A stretch of DNA of 64,000 nucleotides from Amycolatopsis thermophila. Its GTDB lineage: Bacteria > Actinomycetota > Actinomycetes > Mycobacteriales > Pseudonocardiaceae. The first letter of the stretch is position 1, and each line of letters begins with the position of its first letter. Location of the stretch: the NCBI RefSeq assembly GCF_030814215.1, contig NZ_JAUSUT010000001.1, forward strand, positions 6,820,001-6,884,000, given 5' to 3'. The notes below the pieces were generated by a model. It saw nothing but the letters and a program-made list of their open reading frames with translations. It had not been told where the DNA came from and searched no databases. The position numbers and the translations under genes are program-made. Below, piece by piece: positions 51,737-59,639 of the stretch.

Positions 51737-52534
51737 ATGCTGGACGAAGCCGACCACCTGCTGACCGAGCGCGTGGACGACACCCTGGTCGTCACCCTGA
51801 ACCGGCCGGCTCGCCGCAACGCGCTGACGGTCGCGCTCGTCACCGCGCTCGGCGACGTGATCGAGACCGCTCCCGCCAGGGCGGCGCGGGCAATCGTGAT
51901 CACCGGCGCCCCGCCGGTCTTCTGCGCGGGTGGCGACCTCACGGATCTCTCGGCGGTGGCCGATGAGGGCGCACTGGCGGTGAGCGAGTCCATCTACGGC
52001 CGGTTCCACCGGCTGGTGTCGGCGATCTCGGAGTCCCCGGTCCCGGTGATCGCGGCGGTGAACGGGGCCGCGCTCGGCGCGGGGCTCGACCTCGCGGCCG
52101 TGTGCGACTTCCGCATCGCCGCGTCCTCGGCCCAGTTCGCCAGCTCCTGGATCAACGTCGGACTCGTTCCCGGCATGGGCGGGGCGCAGTGGCTCACGCG
52201 CCTCACCGGCGGCGCCCGTGCGACCGAACTGGTGCTCACCGGCCGCACGATCGACGCGGTCACCGCGGAGCGGTGGAACCTCGTGCACGAGGTGGCCGAG
52301 CCGCACGAGCTCATGGCCCGCGCGTTCGAGCTCGGCAAGCAGCTGGCGGCGTTGCCGCCGGTCGCGCTGGCCCGCAGCAAGGCAGCGCTGCGGCGCACCA
52401 TCGCCGATGGGCTCGGCCAAGAGCTGGCCACACTGGGTGCGGTGCAAGGGACGCTGCTCACCGGGCCCGAGTTCGCCGAGCGGGCGGCCAGGTTCCGCAA
52501 GGGCGGCCGCGCTCACGGCACGAGCGCGAAATGA
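51737..52534 (+). CDS. Enoyl-CoA hydratase/isomerase-like protein
   Basis: 265 residues. CAGGDLTDL and LGAGLDL supply the oxyanion hole. The first catalytic Glu position holds Asp118 and the second about Trp138 (WINVGLVPG), so isomerase chemistry with a single acid is more likely than hydration. GGGAGG precedes ATG 51737. Its stop overlaps the ATG of the next gene (ATGA). Confidence 0.88.
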   Translation: MLDEADHLLTERVDDTLVVTLNRPARRNALTVALVTALGDVIETAPARAARAIVITGAPPVFCAGGDLTDLSAVADEGALAVSESIYGRFHRLVSAISESPVPVIAAVNGAALGAGLDLAAVCDFRIAASSAQFASSWINVGLVPGMGGAQWLTRLTGGARATELVLTGRTIDAVTAERWNLVHEVAEPHELMARAFELGKQLAALPPVALARSKAALRRTIADGLGQELATLGAVQGTLLTGPEFAERAARFRKGGRAHGTSAK

Positions 52535-52962
52535 CCGCCGAGACCGTCGAGCGGCGGACGCCGTGGCCCCCCAGCGCCTACCGCACATTGCTCGGCTGGG
52601 AGGTCGAATGGCGGGACGGGCAGCCGTGGCTGCGCACGGGCAACGGCGTCGTCGGCGCGTCCGTGCCCGCCTACCTCGGCCCACTGGTGGTGAGGGCGCT
52701 CAGCGGGTGTGATCAGCCCGCACCGGCTCTGGAGCTGACCCGCGAACGGCGCTGGGTGTTCCTCGCCGACCCGAACGACGACGTACCGGGGTGTCACGTC
52801 CCGCCGTCCACCATGGAGGTGCTGAGCTGCCCGGCGTCGATCCCCTTGCCCGCGGCGGGCACCGTGGATAGGCCGAGTCGCTGGGTGACGCCACCGGATC
52901 CCCGGAACCGGTGGCTGCCCACCCTCGCGGCCATCACCGCCATCGCGAGCCGTTACCGCTGA
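52531..52962 (+). CDS. Unrecognised 143-aa protein
   Basis: The ATG overlaps the crotonase stop (ATGA), so translation is coupled. The protein has real-gene features: GWEVEWRDGQPWLRTGNGVVG, RRWVFLADPNDDVPG and WVTPPDPRNRWLPTL, given piecewise. The WVFLxD and PDPRxRWLP pieces faintly recall short actinobacterial proteins annotated as primase-polymerase N-terminal-like, but the resemblance is weak and such a role would be odd here. No signal peptide or membrane segment. Function unknown. Confidence 0.7.
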   Translation: MTAETVERRTPWPPSAYRTLLGWEVEWRDGQPWLRTGNGVVGASVPAYLGPLVVRALSGCDQPAPALELTRERRWVFLADPNDDVPGCHVPPSTMEVLSCPASIPLPAAGTVDRPSRWVTPPDPRNRWLPTLAAITAIASRYR

Positions 52963-53038
52963 CCGCGGGTCGAGCGCATCGCGACGTCCGATATGGGCAT
53001 CTGGACCAGACACGCAAGGCAACCGGGAGGAGAACGCT

Positions 53039-53566
53039 GTGCGCAGCAAGAGACGTGACGGAGCGGCCGGAAGGGAGGTGGCCCGCCTGCTCCTGCGTGG
53101 AGTGGTCGGCGGAACGATGATCGCCCACGGGCTCAAGCACGGCCGCGGTCTGGAAGGCACGGCAGGCTGGTTCGGTTCGATCGGCTTCCGCCGGCCCATG
53201 GTGCAGGCGGTGGCCAGCGCGGTGGTCGAGACCGGCGCAGGCGCGGCGTTGCTCGCCGGAGCGGGCACGCCGCTCGCAGCAGCCGCTGTGGTCGGCACCA
53301 TGGGTGTCGCGGCGAAGACCGTGCACGCTCCCAACGGGTTCTTCATCACCGCCGAAGGCTACGAATACGTTCTGAACCTCGCCGCGGCCTCGGTGGCGTT
53401 GGCCGGGCTCGGACCCGGCCGGTTCAGCGTCGATCGCGCGCTGGGACTCGACCGGAAGCTGCGCGGTGGCCTGGTCGCCGCAGCGGCCGCAGGGCTGGGG
53501 CTGGCGAGCGCCGCCGGACAGCTCGCGGCGTTCTGGCGCCCGCCCCAACCGAAGCCGGTCTCCTGA
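53039..53566 (+). CDS. DoxX-like membrane protein
   Basis: 175 residues from GTG 53039, with GGGAGGAG about 6 nt upstream. Four hydrophobic stretches (about 17-30, 55-80, 80-95, 105-125, and a C-terminal one near 145-165) and the HG motif (IAHGLKHG) with GWFGSIGF fit DoxX/DoxD-type integral membrane proteins. Some of these associate with oxidoreductases or respiratory electron flow. Context next to ferredoxin reductase allows a redox link, but this is not shown. Confidence 0.75.
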   Translation: MRSKRRDGAAGREVARLLLRGVVGGTMIAHGLKHGRGLEGTAGWFGSIGFRRPMVQAVASAVVETGAGAALLAGAGTPLAAAAVVGTMGVAAKTVHAPNGFFITAEGYEYVLNLAAASVALAGLGPGRFSVDRALGLDRKLRGGLVAAAAAGLGLASAAGQLAAFWRPPQPKPVS

Positions 53567-53674
53567 ATCGCGGCATGGTGGGGACAGGCGCATCAGGTCC
53601 GCTCCGTCCGGGAAGTCGGCGCGCCGGAACCGTCCACGAACTGCCTGTCACCTGGTAACCCGGAAAGGGGCGTC

Positions 53675-53731
53675 ATGAAAATCGAAGTGGACCAGGAAAA
53701 ATGCGTCGGCGCGGGTCGACACGAGCGATGA
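53675..53731 (+). pseudogene. Truncated ferredoxin stub
   Basis: An 18-residue frame, MKIEVDQEKCVGAGRHER, starts behind GAAAGGGG and stops by TGA overlapping the reductase ATG. Residues 1-14 are the classic opening of a P450-type ferredoxin (EKCVGAG); the rest of the protein is missing, as if an internal deletion joined the first 14 codons to the terminal few bases. It could now serve only as a translational leader for the reductase. Confidence 0.7.
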
Positions 53732-54927
53732 AGACTCCGGAGAGTGTAGTGATCGCCGGCGCCTCGGTGGCCGGGCTCTCGGTCGCGGAAACGCTGCGTC
53801 GCGAGGGATTCACCGGCCGCATCACGATGATCGGCGAGGAAAAGCACCTCCCGTACGACCGGCCGCCGCTGTCGAAGGAGATCCTGTCGGGCAAATGGCC
53901 GCGTGAACGGGCATCGCTGCGCGAACCGTCCGCGATCGACGCGCTGGGCCTGGACCTGCGCCTCGGCGTGCGCGCGACCGGGCTGGATGACCAGGCACGC
54001 CGGGTCCGGTTGTCCGACGAGACCGCAGTGGACTACGACGAGCTGGTCATCGCCACCGGCGCCCGTGCGCGGTGCTTACCGGGAGCCGAGGGAATTGCCG
54101 GGGTGCACGTCCTGCGCACGCTCGACGACGCCCTGGCGCTCCGGGTGCAGCTGCAGACGTCCAAGCGCCTGGTCGTCGTCGGAGCCGGCTTCCTCGGCGC
54201 GGAGGCCGCCTCCGTCGCCACGCTCGGGGGTACGGAAGCGACACTGGTGTCGGACATCCCGGCTCCGCTCGCCGACGTGCTCGGGCCGGAGCTCGGCTCG
54301 ATGCTGGTGGACGTGCACATGGCGCACGGGGTGAAGATCCTCGCGGGGACCGGGGTGCGGGAACTCCGAGTCGACGGCGGCCGCACCCGGGGAGTACGAC
54401 TGGCCGACGGCAGGGACGTCCACGCCGACGCGGTGCTTGTGGCGATCGGGTCGGTGCCCAATGTGGACTGGCTGGCCGGCAGTGGGGTCGGAACCGGGAA
54501 CGGTGTGGTGTGCGACCGGTACTGCCAGGCCGCGCCGGGCGTCTGGGCCGCGGGGGACGTGGCTTCCTGGGAGCACATCGGCTTCGGCGAGCGGCTGCGC
54601 ATCGAACACCGGACCAACGCGGTCGAACAGGGCATGGCCGTGGCCCGGAACATCCTCGCCGGTGACGAACGCAAGCCCTTCACGCCGATCCCCTACATCT
54701 GGTCCGATCAGTACGATCTGAAGATCCAGATCTACGGGCTCTCCCGTGGGGCGGAGGGCTTCGCGGTGACCGAGGGCGGCATTGACGAGCGTTCGCTGCT
54801 GGCGCTCTACAACAGAAACGGCGTGGTGCGTGCGGCGGTCGGTGTCAACAAGATCCGTGCCACGCACCAGGCCAGGGCACTGATCGCGAAGAACACGCCC
54901 TGGACCGAAGTCGTCCGAAGCCGCTGA
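53728..54927 (+). CDS. Ferredoxin reductase (FAD/NAD-dependent, P450 partner type)
   Basis: 399 residues from ATG 53728. IAGASVAGLSVAE (9-21) binds FAD, DRPPLSK near 50 is the family hallmark, VVVGAGFLGAEAA (about 148-160) binds NAD(P)H, and APGVWAAGDVASW is the third FAD motif. The C-terminal domain (about 320-399) matches putidaredoxin-reductase-like enzymes. It would feed electrons to the ferredoxin at 49215 and then to P450s. A TTA leucine codon at 54076 is rare in this sequence. Confidence 0.9.
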   Translation: MKTPESVVIAGASVAGLSVAETLRREGFTGRITMIGEEKHLPYDRPPLSKEILSGKWPRERASLREPSAIDALGLDLRLGVRATGLDDQARRVRLSDETAVDYDELVIATGARARCLPGAEGIAGVHVLRTLDDALALRVQLQTSKRLVVVGAGFLGAEAASVATLGGTEATLVSDIPAPLADVLGPELGSMLVDVHMAHGVKILAGTGVRELRVDGGRTRGVRLADGRDVHADAVLVAIGSVPNVDWLAGSGVGTGNGVVCDRYCQAAPGVWAAGDVASWEHIGFGERLRIEHRTNAVEQGMAVARNILAGDERKPFTPIPYIWSDQYDLKIQIYGLSRGAEGFAVTEGGIDERSLLALYNRNGVVRAAVGVNKIRATHQARALIAKNTPWTEVVRSR

Positions 54928-55489
54928 TCACGCCGACTCGGCCGCCGTGCACGCGGGCAGGTGCCCGGCTAGCCGTGCCCGAGAGGGAATCGTCAGCCGT
55001 GGGCCCCTCGCGATCTTTCCCCGCGCCGACGTGGCGCCCGTCGTCGCGGACCCACTACACCTGGTCGGCACAGATCTCCGGGGCCGTGTCACCCCTGCGG
55101 CACCCGCATCAATAACGCATACTCAATTATCCCAACCCCGGCGTCAGAAAGACACTGTGAGCGAGAACCGGACTGGTGTGGACATCACGTGGGACGCGGA
55201 TTCAAAACCGGCCGAATTCCGGCAACGCGATCAGCCAGGCCGCCATCGAGGCGGTACTGCGCCCGCGCACATGAAGCGCCGCCACAGATAAACGTAAATC
55301 TCAACAAGCGCACATGTCGTGCGTCCGCACCTGTCGGCCACTCGTCGAAGGTGCGGACCTCGCGCGGTGCGCGCAACCCGCGAGTAGTCGCGAGACTCGG
55401 TGCGATCGGACCACTAGCAACAGAGTGCACTTTGTGATAGCCATGAATGCGGGTTTTTTTCACCACGGGCGAGAAGGAGAAGGGGTCAC
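54928..55489. other. 562-bp intergenic region, AT-richer than its neighbours
   Basis: No supported gene. A 44-codon frame (GTG 55157 to 55291) opens with natural-looking residues VSENRTGVDITWD but then turns basic and has a weak ribosome site; it may be a gene stub. The last 200 bp (TTGTGATAGCCATG, then a T7 run) are AT-rich and probably hold the promoter of the SDR at 55490. Confidence 0.5.
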
Positions 55490-56335
55490 ATGGCCGGACG
55501 GGTCGAAGGCAAGGTCGCGTTCATCACCGGAGCCGCACGGGGACAAGGCAGGTCGCACGCCGTGCGCCTGGCGGCGGAAGGCGCCGACATCGTCGCCGTG
55601 GACATCTGCGCCCAGATCGACGGTGTGCCTTACCCGCTGGCCACCGAAGCCGATCTCGCCAAGACCGTCCGCCAGGTCGAGGAACTCGGCCGGCGCATCG
55701 TCGCCGTACAGGCCGACGTCCGCGACACCGCATCCCTGGCGGCCGCCGTCACGGAAGGACTCGCCGAGCTGGGACACATCGACATCGTCTGCGCCAACGC
55801 CGGGATCACCGGCCCCATCGGCGAGCCCATCTCCGACGTCAACGAACGCGTCCGCCTCTTCGAGCAGGTCGTCGACATCAACCTCACCGGCGTGTACCGC
55901 ACCATCGAACTCACCAAGCAACCTCTCATCGACAACGGCCCCGGCGGCTCGGTGATCATCACCAGCTCACTGGCCGGCCTGCGCGCGCTCGGCGCCGGAG
56001 GCGGATACACCGAAGCCAAACACGGCCTGGTCGGCATGGTCCGCGCCTACGCCCACGAACTGGCCCCGCACCACATCCGCGTCAACAGCATCCACCCGTC
56101 CAACGTACGGACACCGATGATCGTCAACGACGCCACCGTCCGCGCCTTCCGCCCCGACCTGAAGAACCCGACCCTGGACGAAGCCGCGGCAGCACTGCAA
56201 ACCCTCAACCTGATGCCGGTCCCCTACCTCGAACCGGAAGACATCAGCAACGCTGTACTCTTCCTCGCCTCCGACGAGTCCCGCTACATCACCGGGATCG
56301 CTCTACCCGTCGACGCCGGCGGTGCCATCAAATGA
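55490..56335 (+). CDS. Mycofactocin-coupled SDR family oxidoreductase
   Basis: 281 residues. GKVAFITGAARGQGRSHAV, DICAQIDGVPYPLATEADLAKTV, ANAG and GYTEAKHGLVG are the signature blocks of mycofactocin-coupled SDRs (TIGR03971-type), including the insertion after beta-2. ITSSLAG and Tyr-Lys catalytic residues are intact. AAGGAGAAGGGG precedes ATG 55490. Per the published model, its tightly bound nicotinamide would be recycled by mycofactocin. No mft biosynthesis genes are in the window. It is followed at once by gene remnants. Confidence 0.9.
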   Translation: MAGRVEGKVAFITGAARGQGRSHAVRLAAEGADIVAVDICAQIDGVPYPLATEADLAKTVRQVEELGRRIVAVQADVRDTASLAAAVTEGLAELGHIDIVCANAGITGPIGEPISDVNERVRLFEQVVDINLTGVYRTIELTKQPLIDNGPGGSVIITSSLAGLRALGAGGGYTEAKHGLVGMVRAYAHELAPHHIRVNSIHPSNVRTPMIVNDATVRAFRPDLKNPTLDEAAAALQTLNLMPVPYLEPEDISNAVLFLASDESRYITGIALPVDAGGAIK

Positions 56336-56470
56336 CCGGCGGCGTTCGGCGCTGGCAAACTGCTCTACGGCAGTGACTACTGCTGGGCCCCGCCGCCCCT
56401 GGTCGACGTGCAACTGGGGAGCATCGACGGGGCACGACAGCCTCCAGGCAGCGCGCAGGGACATGACTCC
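56336..56470 (+). pseudogene. C-terminal remnant of an amidohydrolase-2 gene
   Basis: Directly after the SDR stop, in the same frame and without a start codon, comes AFGAGKLLYGSDYCWAPPP followed by VDVQLGSID, the C-terminal metal-site block (YGSDY) of amidohydrolase-2 proteins. The upstream 90% of the gene is gone. It suggests that an amidohydrolase once followed the SDR in an operon. Confidence 0.7.
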
Positions 56471-56639
56471 ACTCCATGTGGGCCGCCGGTGCCGCCTTCG
56501 TTCCACGAGCTCCTCATTATTCCACTGTGGACACATGCTTCCCGTTGGCACAGCACCAAGAAGGGGCTCGGACGGTGCGCACCGCGACCGGGGCACCGGT
56601 CAATCCGCGCAATGTGTGGCGGTCTTGATGCGTCCCGAA

Positions 56640-57199
56640 CCGGCCGCGACGGGAGGCTTGAGTGGCAGCAGCGTGGAGCTGTCACAGCTGCGGCACGGGG
56701 AGCTCGACCTTGCCCTGGTCCACCTTCCCGTGCCGTTCCCGGTGTCGCGTCGCCGGGGCTGGCCCGGTACCGCTATTCGATCGCCTCGGCCGGCGGCGCC
56801 GGGTTGCCGGAGGGCCGTCCGCTGCGCTTCTCGGACCTGCGCGGACGCAGCCTGTTGACCTCTCCACTGAGGATGCAGCCGGAACCGATGTGCAGACTGC
56901 TCGACGCTCTGCACTGCAGCGGGGTCGAGTCCGTGACAGAGATCGATCTCCGCGTGGTCACCGTCGAGGGAAGGTCGGCTCGCAGCGGGGAGCTCATCCT
57001 CACCGCACTCGGGGACGACCTGCCCTCTGCCCGCTTCCTGGACCTGCAGCGCATCCGCACGGAGCCGCTCGCCGATGACGAGATCCGCTTCGAGATCGGC
57101 TCGGCCTGGCACGCCCGCGATGCCGTGCACCGCACGCTGATCGAGGCCATCGTCCTCGACGTGATCCCGGTTGGCCGCGATCTGCCCTTCCTGGGCTGA
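56640..57199 (+). pseudogene. LysR-type regulator remnant (effector domain only, frameshifted)
   Basis: ELSQLRHGELDLALVHLPVP in one frame and LRFSDLRGRSLLTSPLRMQ ... GELILTALGDDLPSARF ... WHARDAV in another are consecutive pieces of a LysR substrate-binding domain. The winged-helix N-terminus is absent and a frameshift near 56760 separates the pieces. It cannot be a working regulator. Confidence 0.65.
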
Positions 57200-57221
57200 G
57201 CCCGCCCGGCCCCGCATGGAA

Positions 57222-57263
57222 ACGGCGTCGTCCGGCGGGTTCTGGCCTGCCGGACGACGCCGT
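57222..57263. terminator. Hairpin terminator
   Basis: ACGGCGTCGTCCGGC and GCCGGACGACGCCGT form a perfect 15-bp stem with a 12-nt loop, just past the MFS gene end. Confidence 0.8.
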
Positions 57264-57279
57264 GGTCGGAGAGCCCGAT

Positions 57280-58596
57280 TCAGGATGCCGGATGCGCCTG
57301 GTGCCGGGCGTGCTCGTGGTGCAACTCGTCGTCGATCGCGCCCGGCGCGCCGCCGAATTCGTCGGCCACCTCGCCCGCGATCTCCTCTTCGGTGGGCTCG
57401 GCGCTCTCGTCCCCCGTGGCCATTTTCTTGTCCGCCGCACTGAGCTGACGGTGCCCGGTGGCGAGCGCGACAATGCCCAGGACGACCGCGACCGCGCCGA
57501 CCACGAACGGAACGTGGATGTTCCAGGCATCGACCATCTTGCCCGCTACGAACGGGGCGAGCCCGCCACCGATGAAGCGCACGAACCCGTACGCGGCGGA
57601 CGCGACCGGCCGTTCGACCGGAGACACGAGCATGACGGCCTGGGTGGTCAGCGTGTTGTTGATGCCCACCACGATCCCCGAGGCGACCACGCACACGATC
57701 ACGAGCCACCTGTTGCCGGTGAAGAACCCGATCAGCACCAGCAGGACCGCGAAGAACCCGAGCGCGCCGTACAGCGACGGCGCGGTGCCGAACCGGTTCT
57801 GCAGCCGCGGCGCGCCGAACACGGCGAAGATCGCGACGAGCAGGCCCCAGCCGAAGAACACGAACCCGAGCTGGATGGCGTTCAGCTTCATCGGGTAGGG
57901 CGCGTAGCCGAGCATGGTGAAGAAGCCCCAGTTGTAGAGCAGGGCGGTGAGGCTCATGACCAGCAGGCTGCGGTGCCGCAGGGCGAGCAGCGGCGCGGCG
58001 ATCGAGGTCTTGTGCGCCGGCTTCGGGGTCTTGTCGAGCAGGGTCACCGTCGCGAGCAGGGCGATGGCCATCAGGACGGCGACCCCGAAGAACGGACCGC
58101 GCCAGCTGATGTCCCCCAGCAGGCCGCCGAGCAGCGGCCCGGCCGCGATGCCCAGGCCGAGCGCGGCTTCGTACAGCACGATCGCGCCGGCGAACCCGCC
58201 CGTCGCCGACGCGACGATGACCGCCAGCGAAGTGGCGATGAACAACGCGTTGCCCAGCCCCCAGCCGGCTCGGAAGCCGACGATGCCGCCGATCGAATCC
58301 GAGAATCCGGCCGCCGCGGAGAACACCACGATCAGCACGAGCCCTGCGATAAGTGTCCACTTCGGACCGATCCGGCTCGACACCCACCCGGTACCGAGCA
58401 TGGCCACGGCCGTCACCACCAGATAGCTGGTGAACAGCAGGCTGACCTGACTCGGGCTGGCGTGCAACTGCTCGGAAAGCGCGGGCAGGATCGGGTCGAC
58501 GAGCCCGATGCCCATGAAACTGACGACACAGGCGAAGGCGACGGCGAAGACGGCTTTCGGCTGTTTGAAGATACTGGTGCCCTGAGCTGAGCTCAT
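57280..58596 (-). CDS. MFS transporter (DHA1-like)
   Basis: 438 residues with about 12 hydrophobic segments between residues 15 and 385. The first loop motif A is a divergent GWVSSRIGPKWTL. Proton-coupled export of small hydrophobic compounds is the usual role of DHA1 members. The C-terminal 45 residues form an acidic then His-rich cytoplasmic tail (EPTEEEIAGEVADEFGG, then HHEHARHQAH), which is unusual and could bind metal. A MarR-family gene lies upstream on the same strand, the common arrangement for drug/solvent efflux. Confidence 0.88.
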   Translation of the reverse strand: MSSAQGTSIFKQPKAVFAVAFACVVSFMGIGLVDPILPALSEQLHASPSQVSLLFTSYLVVTAVAMLGTGWVSSRIGPKWTLIAGLVLIVVFSAAAGFSDSIGGIVGFRAGWGLGNALFIATSLAVIVASATGGFAGAIVLYEAALGLGIAAGPLLGGLLGDISWRGPFFGVAVLMAIALLATVTLLDKTPKPAHKTSIAAPLLALRHRSLLVMSLTALLYNWGFFTMLGYAPYPMKLNAIQLGFVFFGWGLLVAIFAVFGAPRLQNRFGTAPSLYGALGFFAVLLVLIGFFTGNRWLVIVCVVASGIVVGINNTLTTQAVMLVSPVERPVASAAYGFVRFIGGGLAPFVAGKMVDAWNIHVPFVVGAVAVVLGIVALATGHRQLSAADKKMATGDESAEPTEEEIAGEVADEFGGAPGAIDDELHHEHARHQAHPAS

Positions 58597-58641
58597 CTGG
58601 CGTCCTCCGGTTGGGGGGTCGGGACCGGCGCAGCTCGCCGA

Positions 58642-59052
58642 TCAGACGGTTGAGCGCGGGCATCGCCGCCGCGATGGCGCGCAGATCTTTCCCGGACAAC
58701 CCGGCGACGCTCGGGCCAGGCGGGCCGCGCGTTCAGTGCGCCGGCAGTCCACCAGCCGGGCGCCGGCTGGGGTGGCGCTGAGCACGACCGCGCGCTTGTC
58801 GGCCGAGTCGCGTTCGCGCCGCACCAGCTCTTGACCGCACAGGCGCGCGACCAACGCGCTCGTGGCCGGCCGGCTGAGGCAGGCGTACGTGGCCAGGTCA
58901 GGTCCCACGCGGGCCAGGCGTCCGAAGACGGCGGCCGCGGTCGGGCTCAGCTCGCCGTGCTGCCCGCGCACGCAGAGCAGGAGGTCAGCGACAACGTCGT
59001 CGAGCTCCTCGGAGACCTGCAGGGCGCTGTTCCTCACGCTATAGTTGTACAT
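58642..59052 (-). CDS. MarR-family regulator with altered (frameshifted) C-terminus
   Basis: 136 residues. The winged helix is clear (LSPTAAAVFGRLARVGP, LSRPATSALVARL, VRRERDSADKRAVVLSATPAG). After LVDCRRTERAARLARA the frame gives SPGCPGKICAPSRRR, whereas the +1 frame continues as a normal MarR C-terminal helix (LSGKDLRAIAAAMPALNRLIGEL). A one-base indel near 58712 is the simplest explanation: true mutation or sequencing error. The ATG at 59052 sits inside a palindrome (59041-59061) and has no Shine-Dalgarno, suggesting a leaderless, autoregulated transcript. It precedes the MFS gene. Confidence 0.75.
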   Translation of the reverse strand: MYNYSVRNSALQVSEELDDVVADLLLCVRGQHGELSPTAAAVFGRLARVGPDLATYACLSRPATSALVARLCGQELVRRERDSADKRAVVLSATPAGARLVDCRRTERAARLARASPGCPGKICAPSRRRCPRSTV

Positions 59053-59061
59053 GCTAACTAT
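59041..59061. promoter_or_regulatory. MarR-type operator overlapping start codon
   Basis: ATAGTT and AACTAT are perfect 6-bp arms 9 bp apart, the usual geometry for MarR dimers, and cover the start codon of the MarR gene. Confidence 0.65.
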
Positions 59062-59167
59062 GTAGTTTCGGAACCGAGAGTGGAGAAAGTCACCTTCTTG
59101 CCCGAAAAGATCGGTTGTGTTGATCAGTTCTTCGGCTAGCTACATCCACCCGTGATACAAATGGTCC

Positions 59168-59614
59168 GTGGACGACATCGCGGACGCGCTCGACGAGATG
59201 GCCCGCCTGGTCGTGCATCACCTCGCTGACCGAGAAGGTTTGTCCGTGACGGCCACAACCTGTCTGGCACGCCTCCACCGCGAGGGCGCACTCCGGCTCA
59301 CGGCACTGGCCGCGGCGGAGCGCGTCAGCCAGCCCTCGATGAGTCAGCTCGTGCAACGCCTGCAACGGCAGGGCTACGTGACCCGGGTCGACGACCCCAG
59401 CGACGGGCGCGCCTCACTCGTGACCCTCACCGACTCGGGCCGCGCGCTCCTCGAGGACCGGCGCCAAAGACGTCACGAGCGGCTCGCCGAACTACTCGGC
59501 GCACTGCCCGAGTCCGACAAGACGGCGCTCCGGCTCTCGATGCACGTCACCCTGCCACTGATGCGCAAACTGGCCGCCGTCGCTCAGGAGGACCGGACGA
59601 TCGGCGGCAGGTAA
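59168..59614 (+). CDS. MarR-family transcriptional regulator
   Basis: 148 residues from GTG 59168. LRLTALAAAERVSQPSMSQLVQRLQRQGYVTRVDDPSDGRAS, given here across helix-turn-helix and wing, is the complete MarR DNA-binding domain; flanking helices make the dimer interface. There is no obvious Shine-Dalgarno, so a leaderless transcript is possible. Divergent from the other MarR gene with a 115-bp spacer; each might regulate the MFS gene. Confidence 0.88.
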   Translation: MDDIADALDEMARLVVHHLADREGLSVTATTCLARLHREGALRLTALAAAERVSQPSMSQLVQRLQRQGYVTRVDDPSDGRASLVTLTDSGRALLEDRRQRRHERLAELLGALPESDKTALRLSMHVTLPLMRKLAAVAQEDRTIGGR

Positions 59615-59639
59615 GGCACTTCGGAGGGTGACCGAAGCG

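Noticed and set aside
55157-55291. 44-codon plus-strand ORF before the mycofactocin-type SDR
   Set aside because: Weak ribosome site and basic C-terminus; described only within the intergenic entry.
56332-57199. A single fused protein from the SDR stop to 57199
   Set aside because: The frame joins an amidohydrolase scrap to a LysR effector domain with noncoding-like sequence between and no start or ribosome site, so it is chance openness across two remnants.
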